A stretch of DNA of 64,000 nt, from positions 62,001 through 126,000 of the forward strand of contig NZ_JANCPR020000008.1 in NCBI RefSeq assembly GCF_028657195.3, in the 5' to 3' direction. A program made the position numbers and the translations under genes. Under the pieces are notes generated by a model. That model did no database searches. It saw nothing but the letters and a program-made list of their open reading frames with translations, and was not told where the DNA came from. This document shows positions 9,513 through 19,076 of this stretch, piece after piece. The number at the start of each line of letters is the position of its first letter. Within the stretch, counting starts at the first letter, position 1. The DNA comes from Streptomyces iconiensis (lineage in GTDB: Bacteria > Actinomycetota > Actinomycetes > Streptomycetales > Streptomycetaceae).

Positions 9513-10957
9513 GCAGTGTGGCTGAACTGGCCGCTTCCCTGCGGGGAGAGCTGGACCGCTACTCACCGGGGGAGAAGCTCCCGTCGAGTCGCTCCCTGGT
9601 GGAGCGGTTCCGGGTCAGCCCCGTCACCGTCTCCCGCGCCCTGGGCGCGCTCGTCGCCGAGGGGCTGGTCGTGACCCGGCCGGGAGCGGGCGCCTTCCGC
9701 GCGGAGGCGGTGCCCGCGCACACCGCGCTCCGTACGGCCGGGGACACCTCGTGGCAGGAGGTGGCACTCAGCGCCGATCCGTCCGGCGACCAGGTGCCCC
9801 GCAGCGTGGACATCAGCGGCGTGCTCGCCACCCTGGACTCCCCGCCGGCCGGCGTCATCGAACTCAACGGCGGCTACCTCCCGCCGAGCCTCCAGCCCGA
9901 ACGCGCGCTCTCCGCCGCGCTCGCCCGCGCGGGGCGCCGTCCAGGGGCCTGGGGGCGCCCGCCCGTCGACGGGGTCGCCGAGCTGCGCGGCTGGTTCGCG
10001 CGCGAGATCGGCGGCCCCGGGGGCGCTGTCGCCGCCAACGACGTGCTCATCACGGCCGGCGGGCAGAGCGCCCTCACCACCGCGCTGCGCGCGCTGGCTC
10101 CGCCCGGCGCCGCCGTACTCGTGGAGTCGCCCACCTATCCCGGCATGCTCGCGGCGGCGCGCGCCTCCGGGCTGCGCCCCGTACCGGTGCCCGTGGACAC
10201 CGACGGGGTGCGGCCCGATCTGCTCGCCGATGCCTTCAGGGCCAGCGGGGCCCGTGTGTTCGTGTGCCAGCCGCTGTTCCAGAACCCCACGGGCGCCGTG
10301 CTCGCGGGCGACCGCCGCCGCGAAGTCCTGCGGGCCGCGCGGGAGGCGGGTGCCTTTGTGGTCGAGGACGACTTCGCGCGGCACCTGGCGCACGAGGACG
10401 CGGGCCCGCTGCCGGCTGCGCTGCGCGCCGAGGACCCCGACGGGGTGGTCGTGCACGTGTGTTCATTGACCAAGGCCGCCTCGGCGAGCATGCGGGTGGG
10501 CGCGCTGGCGGCTCGTGGTCCGGTGCTGGAGAGGCTGCGCGCCGTGCAGATCGTGGACAGCTTCTTCGTGCCCCGGCCGCTTCAGGAAGCGGCGCTCGAA
10601 CTTGTGGGGGCGCCCGCCTGGCCCCGCCATCTGCGTGCGGTCGCCGCTGCTTTGCACGCGCGCCGTGAGGTCATGTGCGCCGCTATGGCGCGTGAGCTGC
10701 CGGGACTGCCTCTCGCGCACGCGCCGCGTGGGGGCTATCACCTGTGGCTGCGGCTTCCCGACGGTACGGACGAGACGACGCTCGTCACCGCCGCGCTGCG
10801 TGCGGGGGTCGCTGTGGCTCCCGGGCGCCCGTACTTCGCTGCCGAGGTGCCCGCGCCTCATCTGCGGCTCACCTTTGCGCCCGCCGCCGCCGAGGGTGAC
10901 ATCGTCGAGGGGGTACGGCGGTTGCGGGTGGCCTGCGAGGACGTGGTGCCCGGGTAG
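9500..10957 (+). CDS. MocR-type GntR/aminotransferase transcriptional regulator
   Basis: A transcription factor with an N-terminal GntR winged helix (about residues 5-70; EKLPSSRSLVERFRVSPVTV) joined to a fold-type I aminotransferase domain that binds PLP as effector. The aminotransferase part has FQNPTGAVLA, VVEDDFARHL and SLTKAASASMRVG, whose Lys is the predicted PLP Schiff-base residue. Length of 485 is typical of PdxR/MocR-like regulators. The ATG at 9500 starts right before the winged helix; the frame is open upstream but there it lies opposite the EamA gene. It likely controls the divergent EamA exporter and itself. Confidence 0.9.
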   Translation: MSERSSVAELAASLRGELDRYSPGEKLPSSRSLVERFRVSPVTVSRALGALVAEGLVVTRPGAGAFRAEAVPAHTALRTAGDTSWQEVALSADPSGDQVPRSVDISGVLATLDSPPAGVIELNGGYLPPSLQPERALSAALARAGRRPGAWGRPPVDGVAELRGWFAREIGGPGGAVAANDVLITAGGQSALTTALRALAPPGAAVLVESPTYPGMLAAARASGLRPVPVPVDTDGVRPDLLADAFRASGARVFVCQPLFQNPTGAVLAGDRRREVLRAAREAGAFVVEDDFARHLAHEDAGPLPAALRAEDPDGVVVHVCSLTKAASASMRVGALAARGPVLERLRAVQIVDSFFVPRPLQEAALELVGAPAWPRHLRAVAAALHARREVMCAAMARELPGLPLAHAPRGGYHLWLRLPDGTDETTLVTAALRAGVAVAPGRPYFAAEVPAPHLRLTFAPAAAEGDIVEGVRRLRVACEDVVPG

Positions 10958-11105
10958 CGCGGCCCCCGCCGGGTTCGGGGTGTGCCGTTGTGGGGCCTCG
11001 CTCCGGGGTGGGGGCGCCCTCCCCTCACGGGGTGACCCCCGCTCCTCGGGCCCTGGGGGCGCTCGGACTCTCGAACGTACGGGCTGGTCGCTCTACGATC
11101 ACGGG

Positions 11106-11672
11106 ATGCACGTTCGTCTTACGTTGCTGGCAGCCGCGCGCAGTTCCTCGCTGCTCGATGTGCGCTTCGACGACGACCGTCCGCTCGACGCCGCCGGCTG
11201 GCACGAGGTGCTCAGGCGGGTGCCCTCGCTCTCTCATCTGGCGGCTGCAGAGCTGCGCTACTGCTCACCGTCGGCGCGGTGCCGGGAGACAGGCAGCGTG
11301 CTCGGTCTCACGCCGCTTGCCCAACCGGCCCTGCGCGACTGCGACATGGGGCGCTGGCGTGGACGGACACTCCAGGAGGTCACGGCCTGTGAGCCGCAGG
11401 CCGTTGACCTGTGGCTCAGCGATCCGCGTGCGGCGCCGCACGGGGGTGAGTCGCTGCTCACCTTCATCCAGCGTGTCGGTGGCTGGATCGACACCCGTCC
11501 CGTGTCCGACGGCGGCTGGGCGGTGGGCATCACCGAGCCGTCCGTGCTGCGGGCGGCGCTCTGCTACGTACTCAAGGCGCCGCCCCACGCGTACTGGCAC
11601 ATCGACGCGCGTCCCCTCACGGCCCTCACCGTCACGGGGTGCTCGGGCCAGTGGCATCTGAGCCTGGAGTGA
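11106..11672 (+). CDS. Histidine phosphatase-like protein, catalytically degenerate
   Basis: A 188-residue protein resembling the phosphoglycerate mutase-like superfamily: YCSPSARCRET, CDMGRWRGRTLQEV and PHGGESLLTFIQRV match conserved blocks. However, the N-terminal RHG motif is replaced by AARSS, and the second catalytic His block (V-T-H-G-type) reads ITEPSVLRA. The phospho-acceptor and partner His therefore appear missing and activity is doubtful. The family name is known; the loss of catalysis is inference from those two sites. TACGAT (11094-11099) ends 6 bases before the ATG, suggesting a leaderless message. It is convergent with the DUF6461-like gene. Confidence 0.7.
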   Translation: MHVRLTLLAAARSSSLLDVRFDDDRPLDAAGWHEVLRRVPSLSHLAAAELRYCSPSARCRETGSVLGLTPLAQPALRDCDMGRWRGRTLQEVTACEPQAVDLWLSDPRAAPHGGESLLTFIQRVGGWIDTRPVSDGGWAVGITEPSVLRAALCYVLKAPPHAYWHIDARPLTALTVTGCSGQWHLSLE

Positions 11673-11690
11673 CCTCGCCGTGTGCGGGTC

Positions 11691-12758
11691 TCAGCCGGGT
11701 GTGCCCCGTCTCGCGGCGTCGTAGAGGGCGTGGAGCAGCCAGAAGCGGTCCTGGGCCGCCATGGCAGCGGGGGTCGGGGCAACGGTCTCCGTCGCCGGTC
11801 GGGGCGTCATCGCCGCCACGAGGTGGAACATCGGAGGCGGTCCCTCGACGCGTGCCCCGGCCTCGCGAGCCAGCAGGTCACCGAGCGTCTGCCACACCTC
11901 GGCGGCGCGCCGGTCCTCGCCGCCGGGCCCTGGCGCGCGGGCTGCGGCGGCGCGTGCCGCCAGTTCGGTGCGGAGGGAGTCGCGGCCCTCGGGGGGACCG
12001 CAGCCGTCCAGTACGGCCAGTGCGAGCGTGCACAGCGCTTCGTCGGCCAACTCGTTGTACCGCGCGGCCAGTTCGGCCCCGTACCGTTCCATCTCCGGCA
12101 CCGTTCCCGGCTCCAGGCGTGCGAGGTAGCCGGCGAAGGGCTCCTCCGCCAGGAGCGGTGAGTCCTCCAGTGCCTGTGGCAGCATCGCGCGCGGTACCTC
12201 CTCGATCGCGGTGACCAGGTGTGTGCCACGGGCCCAGGCGGTGTCCAGCCGTGCGCCCGTCGCGCGTACCACAGCGGCCAGGCCCGCGCCCCACCCCTCG
12301 CCCAGCGCGAGCCCTGACAGATGCGGGTCCCATGCCTCGGGGTGCGTTCCGTGCCGGTGTTCCGGCATCAGCATCTCGAAGGCCGAGAGGACGAAACCGT
12401 CCTCGGCCAGGGAGAGCCGGGAGAGCGCGTCGATGTTCCAGTACGCGCTGGCCGCACGGCCACCGAGCCGGGACAGCGGGCGCAGCACCTCCTCGCGCGA
12501 GCCCTGGAAGCCGTTGTACTCCACCACGACGACGGCGGAACCCGCCCTCGCCACGGCGATATGGGCCAGGTCGTCGTCGGGGAGCTCCTCCGCCAGCTCC
12601 TCGTCGAGCACGCGCGCCTGCGCGCGGTCCGGGTCGCCGCCGAAGAGCCGGATCACTTCCGCCTCGGTCGCTCCCGTCACCGCCGTCACACAGGCGGCCT
12701 CGTCCAGACCCAACTCCTCAAGAAGTCCCTCGTAGTCCGTACCAGTGCCGTCAGTCAT
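11691..12758 (-). CDS. DUF6461-like protein
   Basis: A 355-residue soluble protein. The central part (VVVVEYNGFQGSREEVLRPL, then SAYWNIDALSRLSLAEDG) fits the actinobacterial DUF6461 family, whose function is unknown. The N-terminal part is acidic and the C-terminal 150 residues are helical and Ala-rich, with no membrane segment or signal. The start at 12758 is supported by CATACT (12771 to 12766) ending 7 bases upstream, a leaderless arrangement, and by the end of protein-like sequence. It is divergent from the acyltransferase gene and convergent with the phosphatase-like gene. Confidence 0.75.
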   Translation of the reverse strand: MTDGTGTDYEGLLEELGLDEAACVTAVTGATEAEVIRLFGGDPDRAQARVLDEELAEELPDDDLAHIAVARAGSAVVVVEYNGFQGSREEVLRPLSRLGGRAASAYWNIDALSRLSLAEDGFVLSAFEMLMPEHRHGTHPEAWDPHLSGLALGEGWGAGLAAVVRATGARLDTAWARGTHLVTAIEEVPRAMLPQALEDSPLLAEEPFAGYLARLEPGTVPEMERYGAELAARYNELADEALCTLALAVLDGCGPPEGRDSLRTELAARAAAARAPGPGGEDRRAAEVWQTLGDLLAREAGARVEGPPPMFHLVAAMTPRPATETVAPTPAAMAAQDRFWLLHALYDAARRGTPG

Positions 12759-14176
12759 GGCGACGAGTATGGCTTCCCCGGGCTTGTGGGAGCAGGGTGG
12801 TGACCGCCCCGGGGTCGGAGGTCCGGTGAGCCGGTGGGGGAACAGGCCGATGGGGGAGACGTCATGGCGGGGGAACGGCGAAGTGAACTGGACGCGCTGC
12901 GCGCACTGGTGGTCGTGGGGCTGGTCTTCTTCCACTCGGCGCTGGTCTTCGACAGCCGCGACGACTACTACGTGAAGAACGCGCAGACCACGGACGCGAC
13001 CATGATCGTCGGTGGTCTTGGCGTCGTATGGGCGATGCCGATGCTGTTCCTCGCGGCCGGGCTCGGCGCGCGGTACTCGCTGCGCGCGCGTGGTGTCGCG
13101 GGGTTCGTACGCGAGCGGCTGCTCAGGCTGGGAGTGCCGCTGCTGTTCGCGGAGTTGACGATTCTGCCGCTGCCGCAGTGGCTGCGCGAGCGGGCGGCGG
13201 AACCGGATCACCACGAGTCCTACGTCGCCTTCCTGCCCCGCTTCTATGACGTGCGTCTGGATCCGGGCGCCTTCCCTTTCGTCGTGCAGGGGGAGCACTT
13301 CGAGACCGGGCACCTGTGGTTCGTCGTGCTGCTGCTCGCCTTCTCGTTGCTGCTCGCGCCGCCGGCACACTGGCTGCCCCGCGAGCGGATGCGCGCGCTG
13401 GGTGAACGGGTCGCCGCCGCCGTCGAGCGTCACCGGGGCGCCTCGCTGCTGCCCGCGCTCGCGTTCGCCGCGCTCTGTGCGCTGGTGGGCCTGGAGGAGG
13501 AATACGGCGGCTGGCACCGCTGGGCGTATCTGCTCTTCTTCTGCTCCGGGTTCGTACTCGCCTGCGACGACAGGTACCGCGCCGCCATGCGCCGCGACGC
13601 GGTACGGGGCCTGGTCTTCGGCCTGGTCCTCTTCGTCGCCTGCCTGCCCGGATTCATGGCGGCCGACGACCCGTTCACCGACATGACCCCGCTGGCGGCC
13701 CTCTCCCGCACCGGCTACGGGGCTGCGGGCTGGTGCTGGCTCGTCGCCATCCTCGGCCTGCTGGACCGCAGGGCCCAGCGGCGTGCCCGCGAGAAGGAGC
13801 AGGCCGAGGGCGGCACGGCGGAGGAAGGGAACACGGGGCGTGCCCCGGTGGCGGGCGGGGCGGCGAACAGCGCTGCGGCGGAGGGCGGTTCAGCGGTGGG
13901 CGGCCCGGCGGCGCACGGCAGGGCCCGGAGGCTGTACGCCGTCCTGGGCCCCGCCGTCCTGCCGCTGTACGTCCTGCACCAGCCGATCGTGGTCGCCGTC
14001 GCCTACGGAGTCGTCGGCCTGCGGGCCCCGATGCCGGTCAAGTACGCGGTGATCGTCGCCGCTTCGCTGACGCTGACGGTCCTCGCGTACGACCTGCTCG
14101 TACGCCGCACGCGCCTCACCCGCTTCCTCTTCGGCATGCGCCCCGTGCCCCGCGCCGAGCCCGAACCGCCGGGACC

Positions 14177-15160
<984 letters not shown>

Positions 15161-15323
15161 GCGGATGTCTCCAGTGCTCGTCACGTCCATGACGCTACGA
15201 GCTGGAGTGCGCTCCAACGCAAACGGGGCGGATGCCCCAAGTGCCTTGTGCGCGCCCCGTACACCCCGTAGGTCCCGCGTGTCCCGCGTGTTCGATCGCC
15301 CGGCGTCCGGCGTCGGGCGGTCA

Positions 15324-15402
15324 TGTGCCCTGCGTCTGCGTGCGCTCTGCGGTCCTGTGCCCTGCGGTTCTGAGCCCTGTGCCCTGCGTCCTGTGCCCTG
15401 CC
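15324..15402. repeat. Short direct repeats TGTGCCCTGCG
   Basis: Four copies of the 11-mer TGTGCCCTGCG (15324, 15356, 15378, and 15392 with a last-base change) in the gap between the reductase and methyltransferase genes. No coding pattern was seen here. Confidence 0.6.
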
Positions 15403-15417
15403 TGTGTCCCGTGCGGT

Positions 15418-16119
15418 TCAGCTGTCCTTACGCCATACCAGCGCCGCCGAGATCGGGTGGTTGCGGTACTTCTCCCACTTCGGCTTCAGCGCGAGCCAGC
15501 GCTCGTCGATGAGGCCCTCGCGCATCTCCGCGAGCCGCCATCCCGCGCCGATCCCCGCCGTCACATGGTCGCTGAGCAGGTGCACATGTGTGCTGATGGC
15601 GATGTGCTCGCCCGCCTCGTCGGTGAAGTGCGTGGGCATGCCCGAGGTCATGATGAAGTGCGGGTGGAAGGCGACGACCACACACGCGGCGCCCGGAGCC
15701 GCCAGCTTCCACGCCTCGTCGTAGAAGGGCCGCAGCTCCGGCAGGTGCTCGTCGATGAGCGAGGCGATCACCAGGTCGTACGCACCGGCCTCCAGACCCG
15801 TGTCCCGAACGTCGCCCTCGAACAGCCTGTCGTGCCGGCCCTTGGACCGTGCCACCTCCAGCATCTCGGGCGTGAGGTCGACGCCGTCGATCGCGCCGAC
15901 GCCCTGCTGCCGCAGCCAGGCCGCCGTGCGCCCCGTGCCGCATCCGAGGTCGGCCGCGCGACGCACCCCGCCCCACTGGGGCACGGTCAACTCGTCCAGG
16001 AGCGCGAGGTCCATCGCGTCCTCGACCGTCTCCTCGTATGTGCCCACCCAGCGTCCGTAACCGGTGGCCACATCCACGGTGCGGTAGCCGCGAGCGTCGA
16101 AATCAGAGAAATCCAGCAT
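15418..16119 (-). CDS. Class I SAM-dependent methyltransferase
   Basis: A 233-residue methyltransferase of the Rossmann class. Motif [16 protein letters not shown] binds S-adenosylmethionine; the acidic residue ending strand 2 is in [12 protein letters not shown]; motif IV is near [13 protein letters not shown]. The rest resembles UbiE/Methyltransf_11-type small-molecule methylases; the substrate is unknown. The ATG at 16119 (MLDFSDFD) is supported by GATACT (16132 to 16127) ending 7 bases upstream, a leaderless pattern. No functional link to the neighbours is evident. Confidence 0.88.
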   Translation of the reverse strand: MLDFSDFDARGYRTVDVATGYGRWVGTYEETVEDAMDLALLDELTVPQWGGVRRAADLGCGTGRTAAWLRQQGVGAIDGVDLTPEMLEVARSKGRHDRLFEGDVRDTGLEAGAYDLVIASLIDEHLPELRPFYDEAWKLAAPGAACVVVAFHPHFIMTSGMPTHFTDEAGEHIAISTHVHLLSDHVTAGIGAGWRLAEMREGLIDERWLALKPKWEKYRNHPISAALVWRKDS

Positions 16120-16249
16120 GCGGGCGAGTATCACCGCCGCCGGGCGCGTACGGCGATCGGTTTTCCCGGGGAGCGGGGGTCGGGGGTCGGGTCGGGGGTC
16201 GGGTCCTGGTCGGAGTCCGGGTCCAGGACCGGGGGCGGGGACGGGCAGG

Positions 16250-17179
16250 TCAGCCCTGTTCGCCCTCGGTGGGGAGGCCGTCGGCCGTCAGCGTCCCGCC
16301 GGTCTCCAGCAGGGTCTTCAGGTCCGACAGGATGCGCGGCCAGCCCTCGCCGACCATCTCGCGCACGGTGCTTCCTGGCTCGAAGCCCTCGTGGGTCACG
16401 GTCAGTTTGACCAGGCGGCCAACGGGTTCGAGGTCGAACGTCACCTTCGAGCGGCGTTCCGAGGACAGCTTCAGATACACCTCGTCGTCCAGCCCGACCG
16501 AGCGCGCGAACTCCGGCGTCATCGTGTGCCAGGTGTAGGACAGGCGGCGGGGCGGCTCGGAGGCCAGGACCACCTGCTCGGGGTCGTCGATGGTCACCCC
16601 CTCCTGCTCCCAGGTGACCTTCGCGCCCGGTACCCAGTCCGAGGCGAAGCTGACGCCCCAGTAGAGCCGGGTGAACGCCGGATCGGTGAGTGCCTGCCAC
16701 AGGCGCTCGGGCGTGGTCCGGATGTACGTCGTGTACACGAAGGCGGGCGCCTCGGCTCCGCCCCTCGTACTGCCCGCCTCCGCCTCGCGCGCACCCGGGG
16801 CGCCTTGGGTGTCCTGGGTGTCCTGGCCGGTCCGTGTGGTCTGTGTGTCCTGTGTGGGCTCGTGCGACATCGGTTCCTCCTCCAGCGCCGCCTTGAGGTC
16901 GGCGAGCGCTCGCGCGCGTTCGCGGTCGTACTGGCTGATCCAGCGGTCGGCGATGGCGTTGATCGGTACGGCGTTGAGATGGTGCAGCTTCTCGCGGCCC
17001 CGCCATACGGTCGTCACGAGCTGGGCCGCCTCCAGGATCGCCAGGTGCTTGCTGACGGACTGCCGTGCCATGTCCAGCCCGGCGCACAGCTCGCGCAGGG
17101 TCTGCCCGTCACGGGCGTTCAGGCTGTCGAGCAGCCTGCGCCTGTTCGCGTCCGCCAACGCCTTGAATACCTCGTCCAT
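16250..17179 (-). CDS. ArsR-family regulator fused to SRPBCC (AHSA1-like) domain
   Basis: A two-domain protein of 309 residues. The N-terminal winged helix (about 1-100; FKALADANRRRLLDSL, MARQSVSKHLAILEAAQLV) is ArsR-like without an obvious Cys metal site. A low-complexity Thr/Gln/Asp linker (about 105-140) leads to an SRPBCC/AHSA1 domain (TTYIRTTPERLWQALTDP... FDLEPVGRLVKLTVTHEGF) that may bind a hydrophobic ligand. In many actinobacteria these two domains are separate neighbouring genes, so this looks like a fusion giving a one-component ligand sensor. Two matching palindromes sit in its own promoter, indicating autorepression. The start ATG at 17179 begins just before the helix-turn-helix. 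Confidence 0.88.
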   Translation of the reverse strand: MDEVFKALADANRRRLLDSLNARDGQTLRELCAGLDMARQSVSKHLAILEAAQLVTTVWRGREKLHHLNAVPINAIADRWISQYDRERARALADLKAALEEEPMSHEPTQDTQTTRTGQDTQDTQGAPGAREAEAGSTRGGAEAPAFVYTTYIRTTPERLWQALTDPAFTRLYWGVSFASDWVPGAKVTWEQEGVTIDDPEQVVLASEPPRRLSYTWHTMTPEFARSVGLDDEVYLKLSSERRSKVTFDLEPVGRLVKLTVTHEGFEPGSTVREMVGEGWPRILSDLKTLLETGGTLTADGLPTEGEQG

Positions 17180-17198
17180 GCCTCGCCGTCCCCGAAAT

Positions 17199-17248
17199 GC
17201 AGCCATCTGGCTGCGTTAAATTTAGGCAGCCACGCGGCTGCATGTCAA
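17199..17248 (-). promoter_or_regulatory. ArsR-SRPBCC promoter with twin palindromic operators
   Basis: On the - strand a near-consensus promoter is visible: TTGACA (17248 to 17243), an 18-base spacer and TAAATT (17224 to 17219). One 16-bp palindrome GCAGCCACGCGGCTGC (17226-17241) fills the spacer. The second, GCAGCCATCTGGCTGC (17199-17214), covers the expected transcription start. Their centres are 27 bp apart. This geometry would let a dimeric repressor block RNA polymerase. Confidence 0.8.
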
Positions 17249-17299
17249 TGCGAGGCCCTGACCTGCATGGATGGGGGGCCGCCGCTGGGGATTCACGAG

Positions 17300-17460
17300 G
17301 CGGCGTGGGGTCGGCGAAGTCGGTCGCCGGAGTCGGTCGGGGGTCGGTCGCGGGGGTCGGTCGCCGGGGTCGGGCGCGTGCCGGCCGTGGAGCCGGTCGC
17401 GGGGGTCGGCCGCGGCTTCGGTCGTGGAGCCGGTCGCTGAGGTCGGCCGGCCTCGGTGCC
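17300..17460. repeat. G-rich GTCGG/GGTCGC imperfect repeat tract
   Basis: The gap between the ArsR-SRPBCC promoter and the flavoenzyme holds a tract of degenerate GTCGGTCGCGGG-like units on the + strand, including a 15-mer CGTGGAGCCGGTCGC present twice (17386-17400 and 17423-17437). No gene was recognised in it. A similar but shorter GGGGTCGG tract lies downstream of the same regulator gene (about 16160-16240). Confidence 0.6.
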
Positions 17461-17514
17461 GGGGGCCGATTCGTTCAAGACGGGCGCGGGCACGGCGGCC
17501 TACGGTCTGCCCCC

Positions 17515-18990
17515 ATGAACCACCCTTCCGACCGCCCCGGCCCCCACCCTTCCGACCGCCCTCGCCGCTCCGCCGCGTCGCGCCGTCCTGACGTGGCCGG
17601 CCCCTCCGACGTGTCCGACCCCTCCGACGTGTCCCGACCTTCCGGCCTCTCCGGCCTCACTGGTCCCGCGTACGAGCCGGGGGACGCGGGGTACGAGGCC
17701 GAGGTCGCCCCGCTCAACCGCGCGGTCGTCCAGCGGCCGGCGCTCGTCGTGGGTGCCGCGTGCGCTGAGGACGTCGCCGCCGCCGTGCGGTATGCCGTCG
17801 GCACGGGGCGTGCCGTCTCCGTGATGGCCACGGGGCACGGCCCCTCCGTCGCCGCGAGCGGTCATGTGCTGATCACCACCCGGCGCATGGACGCCGTACG
17901 GGTCGACCCGGAGGCGCGTATCTGCGTGGTCGGCGCGGGGGCACGCTGGCGTGACGTGCTCGCGCGTACGACCCCGCACGGCCTCGCGCCGCTCAACGGG
18001 TCCAGCCCCGCCGTCGGCGCGGTCGGCTACACGCTCGGCGGGGGCGTGGGGCTGCTCGGCCGCCGCTTCGGCTATGCGGCCGACCACGTGCGCAGCCTCG
18101 ATGTCGTGACCGCCGACGGCCGTACGCGCCATGTGACGGCTGCCGACGACCCGGATCTGTTCTGGGCGCTGCGCGGGGGCAAGGGCAACTTCGGGGTCGT
18201 CGTGGCCATGGAGACCGACCTGTTCCCCGTCGCCAGGTTCTACGGCGGCGGTCTCTACTTCGACGCTTCACACGGGCCCGAGGCCCTGCGTACCTACGTC
18301 GAGTGGACGCGCAAGGTACCCGAGGAGATGTCCTCCTCGGTGCTGCTCATCCGCTACCCCGACCATCCCTCCTCGCCCGCGCCCCTGCGCGGCCACTTCG
18401 TCACCCACGTACGTGTCGCGCACACCGGCCCGCGCGACGAGGGCGAGCGGCTGGTCGCACCGCTGCGCGGCGTGGGGCCCCGGCTGCTCGACACCGTCGC
18501 CGAGACGCCGTACTCCGCGATCGGCACCGTCCACCACGAACCCACGGAGGAGCCGTACTCCGCGTTCGACCGCGCCACCACGCTCGGGCCGCTCGACCGT
18601 GCGGGCGCCGAGGCGCTGCTCTCCCTCGCGGGGCCTTCGGCGGGTGCGCCGTACATCGTCGAACTCCGGCACCACGGGGGCGCGTACGGGCGCGTTCCGC
18701 GTGTGCCTTCGGCGGTCGGCGCCCGGGAAGCGGAGTTCACCCTCTACTCGGGTACGGGGCCCGGTGAGGAGGAACGCGCGGCCCAGCTCGCCCTGTTCGA
18801 GAAGATGCGCCCGTGGGGCGCGGGCGCCGCGTTCCTCAACTTCAGCGGCCCCGACCAGTCGGCGCCCGGAATCGTCGCGACCGCCTACGCGCCCGGCGAC
18901 CATGCCCGCCTCGTACGTCTCAAGCAGCGGTACGACCCCGGAAACGTCTTCCGCGTCAACCACAACATCCGGCCGGGCGGGCCGGGATGA
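17515..18990 (+). CDS. FAD-binding oxidoreductase, berberine-bridge type
   Basis: Flavoprotein oxidase/dehydrogenase of the VAO/PCMH family, 491 residues. The FAD-binding PCMH domain (about 70-240) contains ATGHGPS, whose His matches the covalent 8-alpha flavin ligand, then LGGGVGLLGRRFG. The position usually occupied by the second (6-S-cysteinyl) ligand reads NGSSPAVG, so only single covalent attachment is expected. The C-terminal BBE motif YDPGNVFRVNHNI is clear. The N-terminal 45 residues are Pro/Ser/Asp-rich with SDPSDVS-type repeats and probably disordered. TACGGT (17501-17506) ends 8 bases before the ATG, a leaderless pattern. The substrate is unknown; related enzymes act on sugars or natural products. 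Confidence 0.88.
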   Translation: MNHPSDRPGPHPSDRPRRSAASRRPDVAGPSDVSDPSDVSRPSGLSGLTGPAYEPGDAGYEAEVAPLNRAVVQRPALVVGAACAEDVAAAVRYAVGTGRAVSVMATGHGPSVAASGHVLITTRRMDAVRVDPEARICVVGAGARWRDVLARTTPHGLAPLNGSSPAVGAVGYTLGGGVGLLGRRFGYAADHVRSLDVVTADGRTRHVTAADDPDLFWALRGGKGNFGVVVAMETDLFPVARFYGGGLYFDASHGPEALRTYVEWTRKVPEEMSSSVLLIRYPDHPSSPAPLRGHFVTHVRVAHTGPRDEGERLVAPLRGVGPRLLDTVAETPYSAIGTVHHEPTEEPYSAFDRATTLGPLDRAGAEALLSLAGPSAGAPYIVELRHHGGAYGRVPRVPSAVGAREAEFTLYSGTGPGEEERAAQLALFEKMRPWGAGAAFLNFSGPDQSAPGIVATAYAPGDHARLVRLKQRYDPGNVFRVNHNIRPGGPG

Positions 18991-19076
18991 GTACGGGCCA
19001 TGCCATGCCGGCCCGGACAAGCACGGACCGGGGGAAGCCCGTGTGCAGCCATGGGTCCGGGTGACAGGCTGAGATC

